A stretch of DNA of 19,654 nucleotides from an uncultured Eisenbergiella sp. (GTDB lineage Bacteria; Bacillota; Clostridia; Lachnospirales; Lachnospiraceae): positions 1-19,654 of the forward strand of contig CAJUEL010000067.1 of assembly GCA_910585455.1 (NCBI GenBank). Direction: 5' to 3'. Below are positions 7,476 through 13,938 of this stretch, piece by piece. Position numbers and translations under genes: made by a program. Every line of letters starts with the position of its first letter. Position 1 is the stretch's first letter. A model generated the notes under the pieces. The model saw only the letters and a list, made by a program, of their open reading frames with translations, had not been told where the DNA came from and ran no database searches.

Positions 7476-9059
7476 ATGTGCTCCATTCTGTGTTACGCGG
7501 GAAAAGACATCTCAAAGGAAAAAATGGAAGGATATCTGGAAAGGACCAAAAGAAGAGGACCGGATGCCATGCAGGTGGTGGAAACGCCCTTCGGCATGCT
7601 GGGCTTTGCGCGGCTGGCGATCATGGGACTGACACCGGAGGGCATGCAGCCCTTTTGCAGGAACGGAAGCTGGGTGGTCTGCAACGGGGAGATTTACGGC
7701 TTTCGGGCGATCAAAAAGGAGCTGGAGGACCGGGGCGTTTCCTTTGCCAGCGACTGTGATTGTGAGGTTTTGCTGCCGCTGTATGAGGAATATGGGGCAG
7801 AAATGTTTTCCCATCTGGACGCGGAATACGCCTGCGTGCTCTACGATGTCAAAACCGGAAAGCTGCTGGCGGCGCGGGATCCCATCGGTATCCGTCCGCT
7901 CTTTTACGGATATTCCCAAAGCGGGCAGATCGCCTTTGCCAGTGAGGCGAAAAATCTGATCGGCTGGGTGGATCAGGTGCGTCCCTTCCCGCCCGGACAC
8001 TATTATTGTGACGGAAGCTTCATCCAATATGAGGACATTGCGGCTGTGCACGGCTATGTGCATGGGGAACTGGATGCCATAACTCAAAGCATTCATGACA
8101 AGCTGGTGGAGGGCGTGAGAAAACGCCTGGATGCCGATGCGCCCCTGGGCTTTTTGCTTTCCGGCGGACTGGATTCCAGTCTGGTCTGCGCGATTGCGGC
8201 GAAGCTTTCGGACAAACCGATCCGGACATTTGCGATCGGCATGGATGTGGATGCCATCGACTTAAAATATGCGAAGGAAGCGGCGGACTTCATCGGCGCG
8301 GACCATACAGAGGTCATTATGACGAAAAAAGAGGTGCTTTCTCATCTGGAAACGGTCATCGAAGCGCTGGCGACCTACGATATCACCACCGTCCGGGCCA
8401 GCATGGGCATGTACCTGGTATGCAAGGCGATCCATGAAAAAACGGACATCAAGGTGCTTTTGACCGGAGAAATTTCCGATGAGCTTTTCGGCTATAAATA
8501 TACGGACTTTGCGCCGGGGGCGGCGGCATTTCAGCAGGAGGCGGCAAAGCGCATCCGGGAGCTTTTCTGTTATGACGTTCTGCGGGCGGACAGATGCCTT
8601 TCCGCGAACAGCCTGGAGGCGCGGGTGCCCTTTGGCGATCTGGATTTTGTGCGCTATGTCATGGCGATTGATCCTGTAAAGAAGCTCAACACCTACGGGA
8701 AAGGAAAATATCTGCTGCGCAGGGCCTTTGAAAAGGACGGCATTTTGCCGGACAGCATCCTCTGGCGGGAAAAGGCGGCTTTTTCCGACGCGGTGGGACA
8801 CAGCATGGTGGATGACTTAAAGGAATATGCCAATGCCTTTTATACCGATGATGAATATGAGTCTTTACGCAAAAAGTACGATTTTGCGCAGCCTTTCACG
8901 AAGGAAAGCCTTCTTTACAGGGAAATTTTTGAAAAGTTTTATCCCGGACAGGCGGGGATGATTCCCGGATTCTGGATGCCCAATAAGGAATGGGAGGGCT
9001 GTGACGTGGACGATCCCAGCGCCCGGGTGCTGGCAAACTACGGGGACAGCGGGAAGTAA
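7476..9059 (+). CDS. asnB: Asparagine synthetase, glutamine-hydrolysing
   Basis: A 527-residue cytoplasmic enzyme that makes asparagine from aspartate, glutamine and ATP. The ATG at 7476 is chosen because it puts Cys at residue 2, the amidase nucleophile exposed after Met removal, and AGGGAGG precedes it; the frame is open further upstream, but that is the T-box leader. In the glutaminase half one sees CNGEIYGF (69-76) and RDPIGIRPLF (134-143). In the synthetase half, SGGLDSS (229-235) is the ATP-pyrophosphatase loop, followed by GEISDELFGY (331-340) and EARVPFGD (381-388). Length is close to E. coli AsnB, which is somewhat longer. All key residues appear intact, so lasso-peptide cyclases and other inactive homologues are unlikely. 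Expression should rise when tRNA-Asn is uncharged. A terminator follows. Confidence 0.95.
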   Translation: MCSILCYAGKDISKEKMEGYLERTKRRGPDAMQVVETPFGMLGFARLAIMGLTPEGMQPFCRNGSWVVCNGEIYGFRAIKKELEDRGVSFASDCDCEVLLPLYEEYGAEMFSHLDAEYACVLYDVKTGKLLAARDPIGIRPLFYGYSQSGQIAFASEAKNLIGWVDQVRPFPPGHYYCDGSFIQYEDIAAVHGYVHGELDAITQSIHDKLVEGVRKRLDADAPLGFLLSGGLDSSLVCAIAAKLSDKPIRTFAIGMDVDAIDLKYAKEAADFIGADHTEVIMTKKEVLSHLETVIEALATYDITTVRASMGMYLVCKAIHEKTDIKVLLTGEISDELFGYKYTDFAPGAAAFQQEAAKRIRELFCYDVLRADRCLSANSLEARVPFGDLDFVRYVMAIDPVKKLNTYGKGKYLLRRAFEKDGILPDSILWREKAAFSDAVGHSMVDDLKEYANAFYTDDEYESLRKKYDFAQPFTKESLLYREIFEKFYPGQAGMIPGFWMPNKEWEGCDVDDPSARVLANYGDSGK

Positions 9060-9142
9060 ACGGCCAGTTACAGTCTGTGTGACAGAAAAGTCTGGAGGAG
9101 ACAGCAGTTTCATTAAATATTTAGAAAAGTTTTATTTGCATC

Positions 9143-9185
9143 TATGCTTATCCTGTGATAGACTCAGGATAAGCATAATTTTCTT
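9143..9185 (+). terminator. Rho-independent terminator after asnB
   Basis: TATGCTTATCCTG (9143-9155) pairs perfectly over 13 bp with CAGGATAAGCATA (9165-9177). ATTTTCTT follows. Part of the stem (CTATGCTTATC) recurs at about 9226-9236 without its partner. Confidence 0.85.
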
Positions 9186-9334
9186 GATGATCCGGATATC
9201 TTTCTACAGTCTTATTTCGGAAACTCTATGCTTATCATTCATTTTAACATGCAGGGGCGACCGAAGGGGCATGCTTCTGACAATATGCGAAGGGAGGAGC
9301 ATTCTGCAGGAAAGCTGCAGGGTAGAAGGGACAA

Positions 9335-10336
9335 ATGGCAAAAACAAAACGGAGGTTAAGGCCGGATGTGGTGCTGAAGAATTATTGGCGCGACAACGGA
9401 CGCTTTGCGGACCTGTTCAACGCCGTGCTGTTTGGGGGAAAACAGGAAATCAGGGCGGAGGAGCTGGAGGATGTGGACACGGAAAACTCCGGCGTGACGG
9501 AGCATCGGGAGTACGCGGAAGGCATGGCAGCTGCCCGGGATAATATCAAGGTGCGGAAGCTGTCCGGCGCTCATGGGATGGAGCTTGTGCTGCTGGGAAA
9601 TGAGGGGCAGGAGCATATTCATTATGCGATGCCCATGCGAATCATGGGGTATGATTATGGGTCATATAAAAAGCAGTATGACAGCAATGCGATAAAATAT
9701 CGAAAAAAGACCGGGATGAGTGAGGATGAATATCTGTCGCGGATGAAGAAGGAGGATAAATTCATTCCCGTGATCACAATTGTCATTTATTATGGAGAAA
9801 AGCCCTGGGACGGGGCGATATCACTTCATGGAATGCTAAAAATTCCGGCTGGTCTGAACAAATATGTCAATGATTACCGCGTCCTGCTCATAGAGGCCAG
9901 AAAGCACGATCTGGTGTTTCAAAATACGGACAATATTGATCTGTTTAAGCTGCTCGGTTTTTTTCTGGATGGGAATATTTCCAAAAAAGAAGCAAGGGAA
10001 AAAGCCATAGCATACAGCAGGGAACATGAGACGGACAAATCGGTCATCATGACGGTGGCGGGCGTCGCGAACAGCGGGATTGAAGAAAGCTTTTTTACGA
10101 AAGGAGGGGGAACAGGTATGTATGCTGCATTTGAAGAGGTCTGGCAGGAAGGAGAAAAGAAAGGAATAGAAAAAGGAATAGAAAAAGGAATAGAAAAAGG
10201 CAAGGCGGAGGAGATTGTTGAATCCGGCTTTGAATTTCAGCTTTCCGAAGAGGATATTATGGAGCGGCTGCAAAGAAAGCTGAGTTTATCTGTGCAGGAG
10301 GCGACGCAATATTTTCAGCAGTTTAAGCCTTCCTGA
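9335..10336 (+). CDS. Rpn-family recombination-promoting nuclease / PD-(D/E)XK transposase-like protein
   Basis: A 333-residue protein of the Rpn (YhgA-like) family, putative PD-(D/E)XK endonucleases that promote RecA-independent recombination and are abundant in Lachnospiraceae. The N-terminal nuclease part contains FADLFNAVLFGG (about 24-35) and the conserved segment LLGNEGQEHIHYAMPMRIMG (about 86-105), where E-x-Q fits the family core. VITIVIYYGEKPWDG near 145-160 is the usual following strand and loop. The C-terminal third has a family-typical tandem repeat (GIEKGIEKGIEKGK) and then a short helical tail. The ribosome binding site (GAAGGG) is modest, and a CTGCAG/CTGCAG hairpin lies just before it. 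It appears to be a single-gene unit between the asnB terminator and the convergent regulator. Confidence 0.8.
   Translation: MAKTKRRLRPDVVLKNYWRDNGRFADLFNAVLFGGKQEIRAEELEDVDTENSGVTEHREYAEGMAAARDNIKVRKLSGAHGMELVLLGNEGQEHIHYAMPMRIMGYDYGSYKKQYDSNAIKYRKKTGMSEDEYLSRMKKEDKFIPVITIVIYYGEKPWDGAISLHGMLKIPAGLNKYVNDYRVLLIEARKHDLVFQNTDNIDLFKLLGFFLDGNISKKEAREKAIAYSREHETDKSVIMTVAGVANSGIEESFFTKGGGTGMYAAFEEVWQEGEKKGIEKGIEKGIEKGKAEEIVESGFEFQLSEEDIMERLQRKLSLSVQEATQYFQQFKPS
10163..10198 (+). repeat. Three perfect 12-bp tandem repeats inside the Rpn gene
   Basis: GGAATAGAAAAA is present three times without change, encoding the GIEK repeat. Each unit is four codons, so slippage would change protein length without a frameshift. 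Confidence 0.9.
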
Positions 10337-10348
10337 AAATTTTCATAC

Positions 10349-10393
10349 AAAAAAGCCTGTCCGTTATCATTTACCCAATGACAATGGACAGGC
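10349..10393 (-). terminator. Terminator of the XRE gene on the minus strand
   Basis: GCCTGTCC (10355-10362) pairs with GGACAGGC (10386-10393), with further inner pairing. On the minus strand the stem is followed by six T (A-run 10349-10354). The plus-strand side has only a scattered T-rich tail, so it serves minus-strand transcripts best and may stop Rpn transcripts weakly. The XRE gene would then have a 3' untranslated region of about 200 nt (10394-10592), in which I see no convincing gene. Confidence 0.7.
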
Positions 10394-10592
10394 GCATTGT
10401 TGTTTCTACGGGCAATGAACCGGTCGGCTATGTTTGCATGGCAGGTGACGAATGCCGGAAGAAGTAAAAATGGCACACAAAATAAACCCGTCAGATAATC
10501 GTCTACGGGAGAATTCTGTTATGTCTGATAGCAAAGAGCATCCACTCGGATAGCAGGCAATATGTGGCTTGCTAAATGTCTTGCCGATCAAA

Positions 10593-10847
10593 TCAATCCG
10601 GCAGCTCCGGGATTGTCAGTCCATCAAAAAATGCATTGAAGTCTACACGCAGGATCATACTCAATGCAACAAGCTCAGAAACACGGATATTCATCCGGTT
10701 GGTTTCCAGCTTGGCATAGGTGCTCTTGGAGATATTCAGTCCCATCAGCTGTAGTTTGGCGAGTACCTCATCCTGAGTCAGCTTACTTTCTTTCCGGAGA
10801 CGGGCAATATTCCTGCCAATGTCCAAATCAGGGCGTAATTTCTGCAT
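10593..10847 (-). CDS. XRE-family helix-turn-helix regulator, 84 aa
   Basis: A small DNA-binding protein consisting of little more than one Cro/C1-type helix-turn-helix domain. IGRNIARLRKESKLTQDEVLAKL (about residues 10-32) carries the first helices. ISKSTYAKLETNRMNIRVSELVALSMILRVDF (about 39-70) gives the recognition helix and the conserved LE-x-N turn. A ribosome binding site (AGAGG) precedes the ATG on the minus strand. It is convergent with the Rpn gene and shares the terminator region with it. A dyad-rich stretch upstream (10865-10893) may be its operator. It may be an orphan regulator, a C1-like remnant of a mobile element, or connected with the recombinase module to its right; no direct link is visible. 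Confidence 0.85.
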   Translation of the reverse strand: MQKLRPDLDIGRNIARLRKESKLTQDEVLAKLQLMGLNISKSTYAKLETNRMNIRVSELVALSMILRVDFNAFFDGLTIPELPD

Positions 10848-10864
10848 AAAGGTATCCTCTAACT

Positions 10865-10893
10865 ATTTCGAAAATTATTCGGAATCACGAAAT
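10865..10893 (-). promoter_or_regulatory. Possible XRE operator
   Basis: ATTTCG (10865-10870) and CGAAAT (10888-10893) form an inverted repeat. Between and within them are TTCGAA and ATTCGGAAT. The cluster lies just upstream of the XRE ribosome binding site, where an autorepressor would bind. A TACAAT match further upstream on the minus strand could be a -10 but lacks a good -35. Confidence 0.35.
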
Positions 10894-11095
10894 TAAATTT
10901 ATTGTATGGGATGGTAGCACCTTTATGTTTCGTGGTGGAGAAAAAGTGACAGGATTTGCCATTTTTCTTGCGTCGCCTTCTGAGAATGAAGAAAAAACGG
11001 CACCATAAATGCCGTGAGGAGGAGGATAAAGGGAGGAATGAAGCTGACCAGGGCGATGTGGCGGATGCGGGAAGTTTGGGAACACAAAATAAATG
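10894..11095. other. Intergenic stretch with one hairpin and a possible 22-codon ORF
   Basis: ACGGCA (10997-11002) pairs with TGCCGT (11010-11015). A 22-codon plus-strand ORF (11038-11106) starts after GAGGAGG and GGGAGG. It encodes MKLTRAMWRMREV and onward, and ends inside the following terminator stem. It has good upstream purine-rich sequence but no recognisable function and no clear promoter. Nothing else is seen here. Confidence 0.3.
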
Positions 11096-11136
11096 AAGGC
11101 AGATAGGAACCGGTGAAGGTTGGCTATCTGCCTTTT
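11096..11136. terminator. Terminator-like hairpin left of the recombinase module
   Basis: AAGGCAGATAG (11096-11106) pairs perfectly with CTATCTGCCTT (11124-11134), and AACC/GGTT extends the pairing. TTATATTTG follows on the plus strand. On the minus strand the tail is CATTTATTTT, so some bidirectional activity is likely. It stands between the outward promoter at 11250-11278 and the XRE gene. Confidence 0.7.
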
Positions 11137-11160
11137 ATATTTGTGTTATTTTGATAAAAA

Positions 11161-11188
11161 TTTCGCAGATTCCCTTATTCTGCGAAAA
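11161..11188 (-). repeat. Site A: left recombinase-site-like repeat (inverted copy)
   Basis: On the plus strand, arm TTTCGCAGA, spacer TTCCCTTAT, arm TCTGCGAAA, plus one A. It is the exact reverse complement of site B over 28 bp. Nine-bp arms around a short asymmetric spacer match the general layout of lox, FRT or dif-like crossover sites. It has no T-run on either side that would make it a normal terminator. Confidence 0.8.
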
Positions 11189-11249
11189 CAAATCCATATC
11201 TATGGGCAAAAAATCAGCAACTTCCGTTACCTTTGTTTTATATCGACTC

Positions 11250-11278
11250 ATTTTACCACGTTTTAAGTCAAATGACAA
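11250..11278 (-). promoter_or_regulatory. Strong outward promoter beside site A, minus strand
   Basis: On the minus strand, TTGTCA (11278-11273) is followed by a 17-bp spacer and TAAAAT (11255-11250). The dinucleotide TG two bases before the -10 makes it an extended -10. This is the best promoter match in this region. Transcription would start near 11243, cross site A and meet the hairpin at 11096-11136. If the A-B segment flipped, the same promoter would point at the dead-TnpB gene, about 100 nt upstream of its ATG. Confidence 0.65.
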
Positions 11279-11342
11279 ATCTTTTTTTATTTTATCAAAA
11301 ACATTAGCAAGAGTCCGGGAGGATATTCAGAAAGATTTATAC

Positions 11343-11371
11343 TTGCAAAAACGGTTATATACGCATATTTT
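11343..11371 (+). promoter_or_regulatory. Candidate promoter of the tyrosine recombinase gene
   Basis: TTGCAA (11343-11348), a 17-bp spacer and TATTTT (11366-11371), each 4 of 6 to consensus. It lies about 50 bp upstream of the recombinase start. Confidence 0.4.
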
Positions 11372-11418
11372 ATGGTCAGTTTCCGGGTCAAAAATATACG
11401 AAAGGAAAAGGTGACATT

Positions 11419-12534
11419 ATGGCGAGACATGGAGAAAACATCAGAAAAAGAGCGGACGGACGCTGGGAAGGGAGGTATCCGGTATACAGTCAGGAAAAGG
11501 GAAAGAAAATATATCGTTCCGTTTATGCGCCGACCTATGACGGAGTGCGTAAGAAGCTGACCATATTAAAGAATCTTTCTGAAAATGCAGGCGACGGGAT
11601 GGGGAAGCGGGATGACATTTGCTGTGATGTGAAGCTGACAGATATGGCACAAAAATGGCTTGTGGAGGTCCAGACAAAGAGGAAGCCGTCAACCTACGTA
11701 AAATACAGCGTGATTTATCAGAATTATATAGAAGCGATTTTTCCGGAAGCTTTGCTTGGTGAAATGACAGATACTTTTGTAAAAGAAAAAATCACGGAAG
11801 GCTTGTCAGACAGCGTGAGGAACAGTATTTATTGTGTGCTCAATCAGATTTTGAAATTCGCTTCTGAAAAGGATATGGCTTATATGCCGTCTCTGCGAAA
11901 ACCGGCGCAGACCACCCGCAGAAAAACGATCCGTGTGCTTACGCAAAGGGAACAAAAGGAACTGATTTCCGCACTGTATCAGGAAATGAACCTGTATAAA
12001 ATGGCAGTTTTGCTTTGTCTGCTGACAGGCTTGCGGCTGGGAGAGCTCTGTGCTTTGAAATGGTCGGATATTGATTTTGAAAATAAAATTTTTACAGTGA
12101 ACAGAACCGTACAGCGGCTTTATGCGGAGGAAAAAAAGACTGTCTTGCTGGAATCGCCTCCAAAAAGCGAAAGCTCAAAACGTGAGATTCCATTATCGGA
12201 AGAAGCCTTTTTGCTGCTGATGAAGTTTCAAAATGGAAAGGAATATGTTTTTGGCGGCGATAAACCGTTGGAGCCGCGTACCCTGCAATATTATTTCAAA
12301 AAAATATGTAAAGACACCGGTATGCCGGACAAAAATTTTCACATCCTGCGGCACACCTTTTCCACGAACTGTATTGAAGGTGGAATGGACGTGAAAAGCC
12401 TGAGCGAAATGCTGGGACACTCAGATGTGCAGATTACTTTAAACCGCTATGTACATCCATCCATGGACAGCAAACGGCAGTACCTGAACGCCCTTTCCAG
12501 GTTTTATGGTCAGATTTGTGGTCAGGCAGGCTGA
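11419..12534 (+). CDS. Tyrosine recombinase (site-specific integrase)
   Basis: A complete 371-residue phage-integrase-family recombinase that cuts and rejoins DNA through a 3'-phosphotyrosine. Residues 1-50 resemble the small N-terminal arm-binding part of Tn916-type integrases (RKRADGRWEGRYP), 70-160 the SAM-like core-binding domain and 170-365 the catalytic domain. Catalytic residues are visible: Arg206 in GLRLGEL, Lys249 in the beta-hairpin (PPKS), His308 and Arg311 in HILRHTF, His334 in MLGHS and Tyr344 in NRYVHP. All are intact, so it should be active. AAGGTGA precedes the ATG at 11419. Sites A and B flank the gene closely on both sides as inverted repeats, suggesting they are its own substrates. 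It ends 20 bp before site B, and the dead-TnpB gene follows in the same direction. Confidence 0.93.
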   Translation: MARHGENIRKRADGRWEGRYPVYSQEKGKKIYRSVYAPTYDGVRKKLTILKNLSENAGDGMGKRDDICCDVKLTDMAQKWLVEVQTKRKPSTYVKYSVIYQNYIEAIFPEALLGEMTDTFVKEKITEGLSDSVRNSIYCVLNQILKFASEKDMAYMPSLRKPAQTTRRKTIRVLTQREQKELISALYQEMNLYKMAVLLCLLTGLRLGELCALKWSDIDFENKIFTVNRTVQRLYAEEKKTVLLESPPKSESSKREIPLSEEAFLLLMKFQNGKEYVFGGDKPLEPRTLQYYFKKICKDTGMPDKNFHILRHTFSTNCIEGGMDVKSLSEMLGHSDVQITLNRYVHPSMDSKRQYLNALSRFYGQICGQAG

Positions 12535-12554
12535 GAAGCTCCCTTTTTCTTTAC

Positions 12555-12582
12555 TTTTCGCAGAATAAGGGAATCTGCGAAA
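12555..12582 (+). repeat. Site B: recombinase-site-like repeat between recombinase and dead-TnpB genes
   Basis: TTTTCGCAGA (12555-12564), spacer ATAAGGGAA, then TCTGCGAAA (12574-12582). It is the perfect inverted copy of site A over 28 bp. Here the arms extend to 12 bp on each side (ACTTTTCGCAGA at 12553-12564 and its complement at 12574-12585). As RNA it would be a 12-bp hairpin 18 nt before the TnpB-like start codon, without a T-run. Confidence 0.85.
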
Positions 12583-12603
12583 AGTGACAGGAAGGTGAGC
12601 CTG

Positions 12604-13938
12604 ATGGCTGCGGATAATTCGATAACGAAAACGATCTGGCAGCACAGCCAACCTTTGCCACAGGAGACGATGGAATTCTTAAAGGGAATTGCGTCGGATT
12701 ACAGCAAGGTCAGAAATTATGTGTACAAAAGATATGCGGGAATCAAAAGCATGAACAATCTGACCCCGGTATACAGCATTTTGAATGAAATGCGTTATTG
12801 CGGACTGCGGGAGCAGCTGAATCTTCCGGCAGTATATTATGAGCTGGCCATAGCGGATGCGGTGGCGGACATCAAAAGCAACTGGGGCATTGTGAAAAAT
12901 AAGCTCGGGGAAAGGATTACCGCCAATGAAGCTTTAAGCGATGCCGACAGACTGTATTTGCGCACTGTATTAAAGAACGGAAGCATTTATGCCGCCATTC
13001 TGAACCGTCAGGAATATGAGATGCCGGAAAAAACCTTCGGACTATCTATTGACACAAAGCGGCTCAACAATCTTTTGTGCAGGCTGACCCGAAAATATCT
13101 GACCATGCCCAAAACGGAGGATGCAGACTGGTTTCGAATATCGCCCAACGGCTATTCCTATAAAGAGGATGCGATGCGCATCGTATGCAGGACGCCGCGG
13201 AAACGGATTCTCATTCCGCTAAAGGATGACAGGAGATTTGACAGACAGATCCGTGTGAATATCCGTGAGGATTCTGTGGTGCTTGCGGTGCCGACAGAGG
13301 CGAAGATCAGAACACATCCGGATTATGGCAATACGGTATATATGCACATCGGCAGCCGGGATATGTTCACGCTTTCTGACGGGAAAGTATACGGGGAGCG
13401 GCTGGATGAGCGGACGAATCCGGAAACGGAAAGGCTCATGCAGAAGAACCGGGAACGCCGCCGAATGTATGATGCTTATGAAAAAAATGCCGCATCCGGT
13501 CAGAGACAGAAAGCGGAAAATATCGTAGAAAATAACCTGGGCAGACAGAAGTATACAAAGCAGAAGGAACGGGAGAGAGCCGGTCTGACAACCTGGATCA
13601 ACGCCGAAATCAATCGGATGCTCCGGGAGGAAAAGCCCGACAGAATCGTGATCACCAGACCTGTCACGAAAAACAAAACGAAAATTTATGCCAAAACCGT
13701 AAACAGAAGGCTGGCGCGCAGCTTTACCGGCTATATCCGTAAGCGGCTTGCCTATAAATGCCGGGTCCATTCCATAGAGCTTGTGGAGATCAGTTCCAAA
13801 GGAACCGGAAGCCTCTGCGCTGTCTGCGGCGCAGAGGGCAAAAGACAGGGAAAAGCATTTTTATGCGAAAGCTGTGGCTATACGACCACGATCGCTTTAA
13901 ATGCCGCCCAGAATGTCAAAAAGAAATATGAAGCATAA
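12604..13938 (+). CDS. TnpB-like protein with all three RuvC catalytic residues replaced
   Basis: A 444-residue protein of the TnpB (OrfB, Cas12-ancestor) family. The ATG at 12604 is preferred because AAGGTGA precedes it at good spacing; an in-frame GTG at 12595 is possible. The N-terminal half fits the wedge/REC part. In the RuvC-I block, where TnpB has DxG, there is H-I-G at 248-250 before TLSDG. In RuvC-II, IVIT-R-P (about 348-353) has Thr351 where Glu is expected. In RuvC-III, TTTIALNAAQNV has Ala431 in place of the Asp before NAA. The zinc ribbon is intact (Cys405, 408, 421, 424). The frame is undamaged over its full length. This pattern of selective loss of catalysis with conserved fold suggests RNA-guided DNA binding without cutting, as in the known TldR repressors. 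Present-orientation transcription would come by read-through from the recombinase gene. Confidence 0.88.
   Translation: MAADNSITKTIWQHSQPLPQETMEFLKGIASDYSKVRNYVYKRYAGIKSMNNLTPVYSILNEMRYCGLREQLNLPAVYYELAIADAVADIKSNWGIVKNKLGERITANEALSDADRLYLRTVLKNGSIYAAILNRQEYEMPEKTFGLSIDTKRLNNLLCRLTRKYLTMPKTEDADWFRISPNGYSYKEDAMRIVCRTPRKRILIPLKDDRRFDRQIRVNIREDSVVLAVPTEAKIRTHPDYGNTVYMHIGSRDMFTLSDGKVYGERLDERTNPETERLMQKNRERRRMYDAYEKNAASGQRQKAENIVENNLGRQKYTKQKERERAGLTTWINAEINRMLREEKPDRIVITRPVTKNKTKIYAKTVNRRLARSFTGYIRKRLAYKCRVHSIELVEISSKGTGSLCAVCGAEGKRQGKAFLCESCGYTTTIALNAAQNVKKKYEA

Noticed and set aside
3489..9059. Reading the ABC pair plus asparagine synthetase as a lasso-peptide cluster
   Set aside because: The synthetase keeps an intact glutaminase half and an Asn T-box, and no precursor or leader-peptidase gene is present.
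10406..10591. Minus-strand 61-codon frame after the XRE gene
   Set aside because: It would need a TTG start without a ribosome binding site, and the residue pattern is not protein-like; it lies in the 3' untranslated stretch before the terminator.
11135..11251. Minus-strand 38-codon frame starting MSRYKTKVTEVADF that crosses site A
   Set aside because: Its ATG overlaps the -10 of the outward promoter, so it would not be in that transcript except as a leaderless start. It is worth remembering only because both A and B read FSQNKGICE in the outward frame.
11151..11414. Plus-strand 87-codon frame before the recombinase gene
   Set aside because: It runs through site A and both predicted promoters, has no ribosome binding site and reads as chance AT-rich coding.
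11892..11901. Further match TCTGCGAAAA inside the recombinase gene, and TCTGCGAAA at 2534-2542
   Set aside because: Single arms without a partner arm or spacer; they show that isolated half-sites occur by chance, which lowers the weight of half-site C.
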